Assembly (NCBI RefSeq): GCF_018687735.1
Contig: NZ_CP061304.1
Location: 434,001-498,000, forward strand
DNA: 64,000 nt
Source: Polynucleobacter sp. MG-5-Ahmo-C2
GTDB lineage: Bacteria > Pseudomonadota > Gammaproteobacteria > Burkholderiales > Burkholderiaceae
Direction of reading: 5' to 3'
Part shown: positions 48,701 through 59,990 of the stretch, one piece after another
Position numbering within the stretch: position 1 is the first letter of the stretch
How the letters are laid out: every line of letters starts with the position of its first letter
The notes under the pieces: generated by a model
The model's database searches: none
The model's input: only the letters and a program-made list of their open reading frames with translations
Told to the model about the DNA's origin: nothing
Translations under genes and position numbers: made by a program

Positions 48701-49252
48701 GATGCGCAATCTGCCGACTTGAATGAGGCCATGCAGACTCTGACTGATGCGATTGCGAAGATTGATGCTGAAACCCGTGATTTATTACAGGGTACTTTTG
48801 ATCAAGTTAACGGTCACTTTGGCAAACTCTTCCCAGAATTGTTTGGTGGTGGTCACGCTGAGTTAGTAATGACAGGTGAAGAGATTTTAGATGCCGGCGT
48901 TCAAGTGATGGCTCAACCTCCTGGTAAGAAAAATAGCTCTATTTACCTTTTGTCAGGCGGCGAAAAAGCTTTGACTGCGATTGCCCTTGTATTCTCACTA
49001 TTCCTTTTGAATCCGGCCCCATTCTGCTTGCTCGATGAGGTGGATGCACCATTGGATGATGCAAATACCTTGCGCTATGCTCAGCTAGTCGCGAAAATGT
49101 CAGATAAGACACAGTTTTTGTTTATCTCACATAACAAGATCACTATGGAAATTGCCCATCAATTGATTGGTGTGACCATGCAAGAGCAGGGCGTATCCAG
49201 AATTGTGGCTGTAGATATCTCATCTGCCGTATCGATGGTGGAGGCCGCTTAA
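45731..49252 (+). CDS. smc: Chromosome segregation protein SMC
   Basis: Condensin ATPase (1173 aa). Walker A [20 protein letters not shown] near residue 32, long coiled coils on both sides of a hinge (about 500-650), C-terminal signature [17 protein letters not shown] near 1077 and Walker B [15 protein letters not shown]. GTG start at 45731 gives [18 protein letters not shown], the usual N terminus. No scpA or scpB is adjacent. Leads the smc-zipA-ligA run. Confidence 0.97.
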   Translation: [1173 protein letters not shown]

Positions 49253-50311
49253 GTGTACGTAGAACAAATCATGACGATGTTGGGCCTGTCTGATTTGCAA
49301 TTCGCATTGGCTGTAATTGGGCTAATGATTTTGGTGCTAGTTGCCATCCTCAATTTTAAATACGCACGTGCACGTCGTAAAGCTAAAGAGCAATTTGAAT
49401 TTTCAGATGATCGCTTGGGTCGTGATCCTGGTTTTGCCGATTCTGATTCGGGCCGTATAGAGCCAACCTTTAGAGTCACCTCGGTCGCAAACTCCACCGC
49501 CCCAGGAAAATTTTCCATTGATCCCCGCATTGATTGTGTAATCACACTCCGCTTTGACGAAGCGATTGCTGGAGCAGAGATTTTAGAAGAGATCAGCGAG
49601 TGGACGGATTCGCAAGTGCAAGCTACCGCAAGATGGATATGCGAAGGCTTAAATGCAGATCAGGATGCTGCAGAGGATTGGGAAGAACTTCAGCCGGGGT
49701 CTACTTATTCAGAGTTACAGCTAGCGATTCAGTTGGCGAGTCGCCGTGGGGCGATTGGCGTACTGGAGTTATCTGATTTCTGTTCACGCGCACAAGCGCT
49801 TGCCGATACTCTTGGGTCTCAAATTGATATGCCTAGCGTGAACACTATGCTAGAAAGCGCAAAGGACTTAGATGTGATGGCCGCTGATAGCGATATTCAG
49901 TTGAGTATTAATGTCTTATTCGATGAGTCATGCCCATGGGGTAACTTTGATGCTCTGATGCGTCAGCGTGGTTTCAAACTGGCTCGCAACGGCAGGCAAT
50001 ATGAATTCTATAGCAATGGAACGCTCATTTTTAATAGCGCTGATTTAGATCCAAATAAACCGGTATCGCAATTTACATTGTTACTTGAGGTTCCATTGGT
50101 TGCTCAAGGAGAGCGCGCTTTTGAAAGGATGCTGGGTGAGGGTGTTGAGCTTGCTCAGGCTTCACACGGTCGCTTGGTTGATGACAATGGTATTAATTTG
50201 AGTGAAGCCGCTGTCGTTAGTATTCGTCAGCATCTCGATGTCCTTTATGCCAATCTTGAGAAGTCTGGTATTCCTGCTGGATCTTCAACAGCTAATAGAC
50301 TCTTTAGCTAG
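49253..50311 (+). CDS. zipA: Cell division protein ZipA-like
   Basis: Septal protein (352 aa) that anchors FtsZ to the membrane. One N-terminal helix (FALAVIGLMILVLVAILNF), a basic then acidic linker, and a C-terminal FtsZ-binding domain (about 215-340; LIFNSADLDPNKPVSQFTLLLEVPLV). The GTG at 49253 directly follows the smc stop and has GGAGG eight bases ahead, better than the ATG at 49271. It lies between smc and ligA as in other betaproteobacteria. Confidence 0.88.
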   Translation: MYVEQIMTMLGLSDLQFALAVIGLMILVLVAILNFKYARARRKAKEQFEFSDDRLGRDPGFADSDSGRIEPTFRVTSVANSTAPGKFSIDPRIDCVITLRFDEAIAGAEILEEISEWTDSQVQATARWICEGLNADQDAAEDWEELQPGSTYSELQLAIQLASRRGAIGVLELSDFCSRAQALADTLGSQIDMPSVNTMLESAKDLDVMAADSDIQLSINVLFDESCPWGNFDALMRQRGFKLARNGRQYEFYSNGTLIFNSADLDPNKPVSQFTLLLEVPLVAQGERAFERMLGEGVELAQASHGRLVDDNGINLSEAAVVSIRQHLDVLYANLEKSGIPAGSSTANRLFS

Positions 50312-52336
<2,025 letters not shown>

Positions 52337-52359
52337 ATTTTGAAAAATGTACGGGTTTC

Positions 52360-54960
52360 TTAAGCCCCTAAGGCCTCAAGTAACTCCGTCTCAAGCTGAA
52401 TCTGTAGTTTCGGATTCTTGCCCAAGTTAGCCGCATCCAATAGTAGTACGTCTTCTACCCTTTCTCCTAGCGTATTAATTCTGGCGGTATGAATCGATAC
52501 CTGATGCTTTGCTAGCACTCTAGAGATTGTGTAGAGAAGTCCCGTGCGGTCGCTAGCAGATAGTGCGAGTGTGTAATATCTGCCCCGATCGTCTGGAACC
52601 ATGTGTACCCTGGGTTGAATTGGGAAGGTGCGCGACTGCCTTGAGAGTCTGCCCATACTTGGAGTTGGCAATGGCTCAGTGTTGGTGAGTGCTGATGTCA
52701 GTTCAAACTCCACTAGCTGAATGATGTCGCGATAGCTGCCGCCTTCATCTACTAAATTGCTACCAGCAATTTGGAAGGTATCTAAAGCGTAGCCATGTCG
52801 TGTAGTGTGAATGCGTGCATCCCATATTGAGAAACCATGCCTTTCAAAGTAGGCGCAGATTCTGGCGAAGAGATCTTCTTGGTCTTTAATGTAAACAGCA
52901 ACTTGTAAACCTTCACCGATTGGTGACAGTCTCGCTCTCACGATAGGCTGATCATTATTCACCTTGTTATAGAGGTGGCGTGTGAGCCAAGCAATATCAG
53001 ATGAGTCTTGCCTTAAAAAGAATGCAACATCTAACTGTCTCCAGAGATCTTCATAGGACTCATCATCAATGCCGTAAAGGCGCAATTTAGTTTTGGACTC
53101 CTCTTGATGCTGAGCTAACTCTGAAGAGGCATCGGGTTTAGCGCCACCTAGGACTCTCAGCGTTGCACGATAAAGGTCTTCGAGTAATTTGCCTTTCCAG
53201 GCATTCCAAACTTTGGGACTGGTGCCACGTACATCAGCTACAGTCAACAAGTAGAGTGCAGTGAGATGGCGTTCATCACCTACTTTTTTGGCAAATGCCC
53301 TCACAACATCTGGGTCAGTGATGTCTTGTTTCTGTGCTGTCTGGCTCATATTGAGATGCTCAGCAACTAACCAAATCAATAACTCAGTATCTTTTTTATC
53401 TAAACCATGGTCTTTAGCAAACTTACGCATGTCTGCTTTGCCAAGTTGCGAGTGATCGCCACCGCGCCCTTTGGCAATGTCATGAAATAAAGCGGCTATT
53501 ACTAGCAGCCAAGGCTTTTCAAAGTGGGCAATGAGACTGCTGCAAAATGGAAACTCATGTGTGTGCTCGACCACCATGAACCGGCGGACATTTCGCAACA
53601 CCATTAAGATATGTTGATCCACTGTGTAAACATGAAACAAATCATGCTGCATCTGGCCAACAATTCTTCTAAAGGCAGGCAGGTATCGGCCCAAGACGCT
53701 ACTGCGATTCATTAGGTGGAATGCACGGCTCACACCTTCAGGTTGCTTTAGAAGCTCCATGAAGAGTGCTTTATTAACAGGATCTGCGCGCCATTTGCTA
53801 TCCATCTTTTGGCGGGCGTTATACAGGGCTCTAAAAATAGTTGCCGAGAGACTCTTGACGTTCGCTGTTTGAGAAAACACCAAGAAGGTTCGCAAAATCT
53901 GCTCAGGATGTTTTTGGTAGAGCTGTGGATCAGTAATATCCAAAACACCTTGCCGCTCAATAAAATGCTCGTTACCTACTCCAGAAATTGGGCGTGTAGT
54001 TTTTGACTCCTGTGGAAAGAGAAGGGCTTCAATATTCTGCAACAGCACATCGTTTAGTTGGTTCACGGCCTTTGCTGCCCAGTAGTAGCGACGCATGATC
54101 GCTTCACTGGCTTGCCGCGAGGATTCTTCTTCAATACCCATCGTTTTTGCTAAAGCAGTTTGCAAATCAAAAGCTAAAACATCTTGCCTGCGCCCAGCCA
54201 GCAAATGTAAATTAGCCCTTAATGTTTCTAAAAAACGTTGATTACGGTTGAGCTCAGTGAGTTCACGTTGCGTGACCAAGCCCGCTTCATTTAAGTCTTT
54301 AAAGGTGTTACCAAGCAATGCCGCTTTACTGACCCAAGAGATGACTTGTAGATCCCGCAATCCACCGGGACTTTCCTTGCAGTTAGGCTCCAGAGAGTAG
54401 GGCGTATTTTGATATTTGTAATGCCGCTGAATTTGTTCGGCTTGCTTTGCCTGGAAGAATGCTTTCGGATCCATCGCAGCTTCGAAAGCCTTTGCAAATT
54501 CTGTAAAAAGTTGTTTTTTGCCGCACAGGAGACGTGACTCAAGCAAAGAGGTGCGGACTGTAATATCTTGCTCTGATTCTGAGATACACTCAGCAACCGT
54601 TCTCACGGATGAGCCGATCTCCAGTCCTGTATCCCAGCAACTGGCTACAAACTGCTCTACTTTTTTGGAAAGTGATGTCGCTATTTTTTCATCTGCTGGC
54701 ATTAATATCAAGATATCAATGTCTGAATAGGGAAATAAAGCGCCCCTACCAAATCCGCCTACCGCAACTAGAGCTGCCTCATTATTTAAGCCGCAGCTAT
54801 TCCAAAGATGCGTGAGTAGTTGATCGCTTAATTTACATAGTTGTTTTGTTAACTTTCTAACGGCTTGAGTTTTTTTAAACTCAGCGTAAGCGATTTCTCG
54901 TGCAGCACGCAGGCTTGCTGAATCAGTAATCTTATTTGGCGCTTGATGCAAGTCACTCAT
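52360..54960 (-). CDS. glnD: Bifunctional uridylyltransferase/uridylyl-removing enzyme GlnD
   Basis: Nitrogen sensor (866 aa) that adds or removes UMP on the PII protein in response to glutamine. The nucleotidyltransferase motif GGFGRGALFPYSDIDILIL is near residue 68, the HD domain motif HDIAKGRGGDHS near 490, and two ACT domains (about 680-760 and 795-866) bind glutamine. All four domains are intact. It is 4 bases after map and likely co-transcribed with it. Confidence 0.97.
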   Translation of the reverse strand: MSDLHQAPNKITDSASLRAAREIAYAEFKKTQAVRKLTKQLCKLSDQLLTHLWNSCGLNNEAALVAVGGFGRGALFPYSDIDILILMPADEKIATSLSKKVEQFVASCWDTGLEIGSSVRTVAECISESEQDITVRTSLLESRLLCGKKQLFTEFAKAFEAAMDPKAFFQAKQAEQIQRHYKYQNTPYSLEPNCKESPGGLRDLQVISWVSKAALLGNTFKDLNEAGLVTQRELTELNRNQRFLETLRANLHLLAGRRQDVLAFDLQTALAKTMGIEEESSRQASEAIMRRYYWAAKAVNQLNDVLLQNIEALLFPQESKTTRPISGVGNEHFIERQGVLDITDPQLYQKHPEQILRTFLVFSQTANVKSLSATIFRALYNARQKMDSKWRADPVNKALFMELLKQPEGVSRAFHLMNRSSVLGRYLPAFRRIVGQMQHDLFHVYTVDQHILMVLRNVRRFMVVEHTHEFPFCSSLIAHFEKPWLLVIAALFHDIAKGRGGDHSQLGKADMRKFAKDHGLDKKDTELLIWLVAEHLNMSQTAQKQDITDPDVVRAFAKKVGDERHLTALYLLTVADVRGTSPKVWNAWKGKLLEDLYRATLRVLGGAKPDASSELAQHQEESKTKLRLYGIDDESYEDLWRQLDVAFFLRQDSSDIAWLTRHLYNKVNNDQPIVRARLSPIGEGLQVAVYIKDQEDLFARICAYFERHGFSIWDARIHTTRHGYALDTFQIAGSNLVDEGGSYRDIIQLVEFELTSALTNTEPLPTPSMGRLSRQSRTFPIQPRVHMVPDDRGRYYTLALSASDRTGLLYTISRVLAKHQVSIHTARINTLGERVEDVLLLDAANLGKNPKLQIQLETELLEALGA

Positions 54961-54964
54961 GGAT

Positions 54965-55801
54965 TTAGATGCGAGCTAGCTCTGGTCTATAAGAAAGATC
55001 TTTTACGCAATCAGGTGGAGGATTGCTGCCTTCCGACCAGGTTAAGACTTCAACTCCCGTTTGCGTAACTAGGAGTGTATGTTCCCACTGCGCGGATAAG
55101 CTGCGATCCTTGGTTTTTACGGTCCACTGATCGGGCATCGTACGAATGTCACGTCGGCCAGCATTGATCATTGGCTCAATAGTGAATGTCATGCCTGCTA
55201 CCAGTTTTTCACCGGTACCAGGTCTACCATAGTGAAGAATTTGTGGATCCTGATGAAACACTTTACCAATGCCATGGCCACAATACTCACGCACAACAGA
55301 GTAGCCTGCATTTTCAGCATGGGTTTGAATGACGTGACCAATATCACCAAGCGAGGCACCAGGTTTAACTTGGGCAATGCCAAGCCACATGCATTCGAAA
55401 GTAATTTGGGTAAGACGTTTTGCCATGACTGAAACCTCGCCAACCATAAACATGCGACTGGTGTCGCCATAGTAGCCATCAGGAGTGATGACGGTGATAT
55501 CTAAATTAACAACATCACCAGCCTTTAGCACTTTGTCACCGGGAATACCATGACAAATCACATCATTCACTGAGGTGCAAATTGATGCTGGAAATGGTGG
55601 GTAGCCCGGAGGTTGATAGTTGAGTGGCGCAGGAATGGTTTTTTGGACATCACGCATGTATTCATGACAAATGCGGTCTAGCTCGCCGGTGGTTACACCA
55701 ACTTTGACATGGGGCGCCACATGATCCAAAACCTCGCTGGCCAAACGACCGGCTTCTCGCATCCCAAGGATGTCTTTTTCTGCAGTAAATACACTATTCA
55801 T
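54965..55801 (-). CDS. map: Methionine aminopeptidase (type I)
   Basis: Removes the initiator methionine from new proteins (278 aa). Metal ligands: two Asp in NLDITVITPDGYYGDTSR, His in YCGHGIGKVFH, Glu in FTIEPMINAG and Glu in WEHTLLV. The frame extends to a GTG at 55906, but the extra 35 residues are unlike the family and cover an inverted repeat, so the ATG at 55801 is preferred; neither start has a well-spaced ribosome binding site. Divergent from rpsB. Confidence 0.93.
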   Translation of the reverse strand: MNSVFTAEKDILGMREAGRLASEVLDHVAPHVKVGVTTGELDRICHEYMRDVQKTIPAPLNYQPPGYPPFPASICTSVNDVICHGIPGDKVLKAGDVVNLDITVITPDGYYGDTSRMFMVGEVSVMAKRLTQITFECMWLGIAQVKPGASLGDIGHVIQTHAENAGYSVVREYCGHGIGKVFHQDPQILHYGRPGTGEKLVAGMTFTIEPMINAGRRDIRTMPDQWTVKTKDRSLSAQWEHTLLVTQTGVEVLTWSEGSNPPPDCVKDLSYRPELARI

Positions 55802-55841
55802 GCCTTGATTATCAACGACTTGGACAGTTTTAGCTTGGTCT

Positions 55842-55864
55842 GGTTGCCTAAAAATTAGGCAACC
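55842..55864 (-). promoter_or_regulatory. Perfect 10-bp hairpin upstream of map
   Basis: GGTTGCCTAA (55842-55851), AAA, TTAGGCAACC (55855-55864). It lies 40 bases before the map ATG. On the minus strand no T-run follows, so it is more likely a leader structure or operator than a terminator. A further AAAGGAG on the minus strand (55913-55907) lies upstream with no well-placed start codon. Confidence 0.45.
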
Positions 55865-55955
55865 TTCTTGTTTAGGGGGTCCCCAAGGGCGCTTTTCTGG
55901 ATGCACCTCCTTTCTGAAGCGGGGGTAGGGCTAGCTAGATCATTGATATTTAAGC

Positions 55956-55961
55956 TATAAT
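55956..55961 (+). promoter_or_regulatory. Likely -10 box of the rpsB promoter
   Basis: A perfect TATAAT 108 bases before rpsB. I see no convincing TTGACA 16-18 bases upstream, so the -35 is weak or absent. Confidence 0.45.
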
Positions 55962-55996
55962 TTTGGTCTCAGGTCTGTTTTGGATCTGAAATCGCG

Positions 55997-56044
55997 AGTT
56001 GAGCCTTCCAGGGTGGCGCTTTTTAGCGCAGCTAGGATTCAACT
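55997..56044 (+). promoter_or_regulatory. Structured rpsB leader
   Basis: AGTTGA (55997-56002) pairs with TCAACT (56039-56044), CCT (56004-56006) with AGG (56034-56036), and an inner hairpin GCGCT-TTTT-AGCGC (56016-56029) sits inside. This folded leader ends 16 bases before the AGGAG of rpsB (56060-56064). E. coli S2 is known to repress its own operon through the rpsB leader; a similar role here is inferred from position only. Confidence 0.5.
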
Positions 56045-56069
56045 TTAGAACCAACCCTTAGGAGAAGTT

Positions 56070-56819
56070 ATGTCAGTAACCATGCGTCAAATGCTGGAAG
56101 CCGGTTGCCATTTTGGGCACCAAACACGCTTCTGGTCCCCAAAGATGGCCCCATTTATTTTCGGTCATCGCAATAAGATCCACATCATCAACTTGGAAAA
56201 AACATTGCCAATGTTTCAGGACGCCCTGAAATTTGCAAAACAGGTTGCTGCTAATCGTGGCACGATTTTGTTTGTTGGTACTAAGCGTCAATCACGCGAG
56301 ATTATTGCCGAAGAAGCTGCTCGCGCTGGTATGCCTTACATCGACAGTCGTTGGTTGGGCGGTACGCTCACCAATTTCAAAACGGTTAAAGGTTCACTCA
56401 AGCGTTTGAAAGATATGGCAGTTGCTAAAGAAGCTGGCGACTGGGAAAAGCTTTCTAAGAAGGAAGCTTTGACTAATGACCGTGATCTCGATAAATTGCA
56501 AAAAGCACTTGGCGGTATTCAAGATTTGAATGGCGTTCCTGATGCGATTTTTGTGGTGGACGTTGGCTATCACAAGATTGCTATTACTGAAGCGAACAAG
56601 CTGGGCATTCCAGTAATCGCTGTTGTGGATACCAACCACTCACCAGAGGGTGTTGATTACATCATCCCTGGTAACGATGACTCTAGTAAGGCTGTAACCC
56701 TCTATGCACGTGGTATTGCTGATGCAATCCTCGAAGGCAAAGCAAATTCTGTTCAAGAAATCTTGACAGCGGTTAAAGAGGGTGAAGAAGAGTTCGTTGA
56801 AGAAGGGAAAGCTGAATAA
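56070..56819 (+). CDS. rpsB: 30S ribosomal protein S2
   Basis: Ribosomal protein S2 (249 aa). Characteristic segments are [22 protein letters not shown] at the N terminus, [17 protein letters not shown], and [28 protein letters not shown] precedes the ATG by five bases. It is followed by tsf with a one-base overlap (TAATG), the standard rpsB-tsf operon. Confidence 0.98.
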   Translation: MSVTMRQMLEAGCHFGHQTRFWSPKMAPFIFGHRNKIHIINLEKTLPMFQDALKFAKQVAANRGTILFVGTKRQSREIIAEEAARAGMPYIDSRWLGGTLTNFKTVKGSLKRLKDMAVAKEAGDWEKLSKKEALTNDRDLDKLQKALGGIQDLNGVPDAIFVVDVGYHKIAITEANKLGIPVIAVVDTNHSPEGVDYIIPGNDDSSKAVTLYARGIADAILEGKANSVQEILTAVKEGEEEFVEEGKAE

Positions 56820-57703
56820 TGGCCGCTATTACCGCTGCAATGGTTGGCGAATTACGCGCCAAAACTGATGCTCCGATGATGGAGTGCAAAAAAGCCTTGA
56901 CTGAGGCTGATGGTGATATGGCTCGTGCAGAAGAAATTCTGCGTGTAAAGCTTGGTAGTAAAGCTGGTAAAGCCGCTTCTCGTGTAACAGCTGAAGGTAT
57001 TGTTGCCTCCTTTATCAATGGCACTAATGGCGCCTTGCTTGAAGTGAACTGCGAAACCGATTTCGTTTCTAAGAACGATGACTTCTTGGCATTCACAAAC
57101 GAATGCGTGAAGTTGGTTGCTGAAAAGAACCCGGCTGACGTTGCTGCTTTGTTGGCATTGCCAATGAACGGTCAAACTGTTGATGAAGTTCGTAGCGCAT
57201 TAATCGGTAAGATCGGCGAGAACATCATGCCGCGTCGCTTCAAACGCTTCGCAGATGGCAGTAAGTTGGTTTCTTACCTCCATGGCACTCGTATTGGTGT
57301 GATGGTTGAGTTCGAGGGTGATGAGACTGCTGCTAAAGATGTTGCAATGCACATTGCTGCGATGAAGCCTGTGGCTTTATCTACAGCCGATGTTCCTGCT
57401 GAATCTATTGCGATTGAGCGTAGCGTTGCTGTTCAAAAGGCTGCTGAATCTGGCAAGCCACCAGAGATCGTTGAAAAGATGGTCGAGGGTTCAATCCAGA
57501 AGTACCTTAAAGAGGTTTCTTTGTTGAACCAAACTTTCGTGAAGAACGACAAGCAAACTGTTGAGCAAATGCTCAAGGCTGCCAATACAACAATCAAGGG
57601 TTTCACTATGTTTGTTGTAGGTGAGGGCATTGAGAAGCGTCAAGACGACTTTGCAGCTGAAGTTGCTGCTCAGGTTGCGGCTGCCTCTAAAGCCACTGCC
57701 TAA
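56819..57703 (+). CDS. tsf: Elongation factor Ts
   Basis: Nucleotide exchange factor for EF-Tu (294 aa). The N-terminal UBA-like domain holds [28 protein letters not shown] and the dimerisation domain with [10 protein letters not shown] follow. Length is normal. Start codon overlaps the rpsB stop; a strong terminator follows. Confidence 0.98.
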   Translation: MAAITAAMVGELRAKTDAPMMECKKALTEADGDMARAEEILRVKLGSKAGKAASRVTAEGIVASFINGTNGALLEVNCETDFVSKNDDFLAFTNECVKLVAEKNPADVAALLALPMNGQTVDEVRSALIGKIGENIMPRRFKRFADGSKLVSYLHGTRIGVMVEFEGDETAAKDVAMHIAAMKPVALSTADVPAESIAIERSVAVQKAAESGKPPEIVEKMVEGSIQKYLKEVSLLNQTFVKNDKQTVEQMLKAANTTIKGFTMFVVGEGIEKRQDDFAAEVAAQVAAASKATA

Positions 57704-57744
57704 TTAGCGATTTTGGGGTTTGCCCCAGATAGTTGGTAATACCC

Positions 57745-57783
57745 AAAAGGGCATAGAAACCTGAGTTTCTATGCCCTTTTGTT
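57745..57783 (+). terminator. Terminator of the rpsB-tsf operon
   Basis: The arms at 57745-57760 and 57765-57780 (ending GCCCTTTT) pair perfectly over 16 bases around CTGA, and a GTTT follows. It lies 41 bases after tsf. Confidence 0.92.
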
Positions 57784-57888
57784 TGATCTTTCCCAAGCCC
57801 TTTATAATTTGGCGAAGATATTAAAAAGTGCTTAAAGATCAATAAGCTAAGTAAGTAAATTACTTGGCAATTACGGAAAAATATAAAT

Positions 57889-58599
57889 ATGCCAGCCTAC
57901 AAACGCGTCCTCCTCAAACTTTCTGGTGAAGCCCTGATGGGTGACGATGCTTTTGGCATTAATCCAGTCACCATTGATTCCATGGTTTCGGAAATCGCCC
58001 AGGTGGTCAGTAGCGGTATTGAGCTTGCTATCGTTATTGGTGGCGGGAATATTTTCCGCGGTGTTGCTGGTGGCGCTGCCGGTATGGATCGAGCTACCGC
58101 AGACTACATGGGTATGTTGGCAACAATGATGAACTCACTCGCATTGCAAGATGCTTTGCGCCAAAAGGGTGTTGAGGCGCGAGTGCAATCCGCACTGAGA
58201 ATGGATCAAGTAGTTGAGCCGTATATTCGTCCGCGTGCGATTCGTGCGATGAGTGAGGGTAAGGTGGTGATCTTTGCAGCTGGAACAGGCAACCCTTTCT
58301 TTACGACTGATACAGCAGCCGCTCTCCGCGGGGCTGAGATGGGTGTTGATGTCATGCTCAAGGCAACCAAGGTCGATGGTATTTACAGTGCGGATCCAGT
58401 AAAAGATCCAACAGCCACTCTATACAAGACCATTACTTTTGATGAAGCAATTATTAAGAACTTACAGGTCATGGATGCAACTGCCTTTGCGTTGTGCCGT
58501 GATCGTAAATTACCGATCAAAGTATTTTCAATACTCAAGCCGGGCGCTTTGATGCGTGTAGTACAGGGTGAGTCTGAAGGTACTTTGGTACACGTTTAA
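57889..58599 (+). CDS. pyrH: UMP kinase PyrH
   Basis: Amino-acid-kinase-fold enzyme (236 aa) phosphorylating UMP to UDP. Motifs [15 protein letters not shown] at the N terminus, [11 protein letters not shown] near residue 47, [19 protein letters not shown] near 127 and [20 protein letters not shown] at 57803-57808 may be its -10 box. First gene of a run through bamA. Confidence 0.98.
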   Translation: MPAYKRVLLKLSGEALMGDDAFGINPVTIDSMVSEIAQVVSSGIELAIVIGGGNIFRGVAGGAAGMDRATADYMGMLATMMNSLALQDALRQKGVEARVQSALRMDQVVEPYIRPRAIRAMSEGKVVIFAAGTGNPFFTTDTAAALRGAEMGVDVMLKATKVDGIYSADPVKDPTATLYKTITFDEAIIKNLQVMDATAFALCRDRKLPIKVFSILKPGALMRVVQGESEGTLVHV

Positions 58600-58610
58600 T
58601 AGGAGGCCCG

Positions 58611-59171
58611 ATGTCTGCAGCAGAAATTAAATCTACAACCGATCAAAAGATGCAAAAGTCTCTCGAGTCTTTGAAGAGCAGTTTGGCAAAAATTCGTTCT
58701 GGACGTGCTAACCCCGGAATTTTGGAACATATTCAGGTGGACTACTACGGCAATCCAACCCCCTTGAGTCAGGTCGCTAGCTTGGGTTTGGCGGATGCGC
58801 GCACTATTAATGTTCAACCATTTGAGAAGACGATGGTTGCAGTCATTGAAAAAGCGATTCGGGATTCTGATTTGGGTTTAAATCCTGCATCTCAAGGTAC
58901 GGTGATTCGTGTGCCAATGCCTGCTCTGACTGAAGAGCGTCGTCGCGAGCTTAGCAAAGTTGTCAAGAGTGAAGGTGAAGATGCCAAGATTGCCGTTCGT
59001 AATTTACGCCGCGATGCGAATGAGCATCTTAAGCGCCTAACAAAAGACAAAGAAATTTCTGAAGATGACGAGCGTCGTGCGACAGATGACATTCAGAAGA
59101 TGACTGATAAAGCAGTTGTAGATATCGACAAAATTATTTCTGAAAAAGAAAAAGAGATCATGACGGTTTAA
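58611..59171 (+). CDS. frr: Ribosome recycling factor
   Basis: Splits post-termination ribosomes with EF-G (186 aa). Features are [19 protein letters not shown] ([15 protein letters not shown]) near residue 26, [32 protein letters not shown] and the long C-terminal helix. AGGAGG lies just ahead of the ATG. It is 11 bases after pyrH, the usual partner. Confidence 0.98.
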   Translation: MSAAEIKSTTDQKMQKSLESLKSSLAKIRSGRANPGILEHIQVDYYGNPTPLSQVASLGLADARTINVQPFEKTMVAVIEKAIRDSDLGLNPASQGTVIRVPMPALTEERRRELSKVVKSEGEDAKIAVRNLRRDANEHLKRLTKDKEISEDDERRATDDIQKMTDKAVVDIDKIISEKEKEIMTV

Positions 59172-59196
59172 ACACCCGATTGAATTTTTGCTTCTT

Positions 59197-59970
59197 ATGA
59201 CCCAACACCCTAGCTCAACCCAGGATATTCCAGAGGTAAGCGCTATTCCTCGCCACGTGGCAATCATTATGGATGGCAATGGTCGTTGGGCTAGTAAGCG
59301 CTTAATGCCTCGAGTAGCTGGTCACTCTGAAGGTTTGGGCGCTGTACGTAAAATTGTTCAAGAGTGTCGTCGCATTGGCGTTGAGTACTTAACGGTATTC
59401 GCTTTTAGTTCTGAGAATTGGCGCCGCCCACCAGAAGAGGTGGGCTTCTTAATGAAGCTGTTTCTAAAGTCTCTGAAGGGTGAGGTCTCACGCCTTGCTG
59501 AAAACGATATTTCATTACGCTTGATTGGCGACCTGAGTCGTTTTGACTCTGCCATTCAAGAGATGGTGCAATTCTCGGAAGAAAAAACTGCAGCTTGTAA
59601 GGCGCTTACTTTTACGATTGCCGCTAATTACGGCGGACGTTGGGATATCTTGCAGGCGATGCGCCGTTGTGTAGAGGCAAATCCTAATTTGAAGCCAGAG
59701 CAGGTTACCGAGGAGTTACTTCAACCCCATCTTTCGATGGCTTATGCTCCAGAGCCAGATTTGTTTATCCGAACTGGTGGTGAGCAGCGTGTGAGCAACT
59801 TCTTGTTGTGGCAGCTCGCATATACGGAGCTCTATTTCACTGATGTTTTATGGCCCGACTTTGATGAGGCTGAACTTCACAAAGCGTTTGATTGGTTTAG
59901 TCAGCGCGAGCGCCGTTTTGGGCGCACCAGTGCTCAGCTTGCTTCGCAAGCTATGAGTGACGCAGTCTGA
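59197..59970 (+). CDS. uppS: Undecaprenyl diphosphate synthase
   Basis: Cis-prenyltransferase (257 aa) making the C55 lipid carrier for peptidoglycan. Motifs: [13 protein letters not shown] near residue 24 with catalytic Asp, [11 protein letters not shown], and [24 protein letters not shown] near 190. The ATG at 59197 is preferred over a TTG at 59188. Linked to cdsA 20 bases downstream. Confidence 0.97.
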   Translation: MTQHPSSTQDIPEVSAIPRHVAIIMDGNGRWASKRLMPRVAGHSEGLGAVRKIVQECRRIGVEYLTVFAFSSENWRRPPEEVGFLMKLFLKSLKGEVSRLAENDISLRLIGDLSRFDSAIQEMVQFSEEKTAACKALTFTIAANYGGRWDILQAMRRCVEANPNLKPEQVTEELLQPHLSMAYAPEPDLFIRTGGEQRVSNFLLWQLAYTELYFTDVLWPDFDEAELHKAFDWFSQRERRFGRTSAQLASQAMSDAV

Positions 59971-59990
59971 TTCTTTAAACACATCACTAC

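Noticed and set aside
55802..55906. map extension to the GTG at 55906
   Set aside because: The added residues are not like the family, include a 10-bp inverted repeat, and the GTG overlaps the Shine-Dalgarno-like bases.
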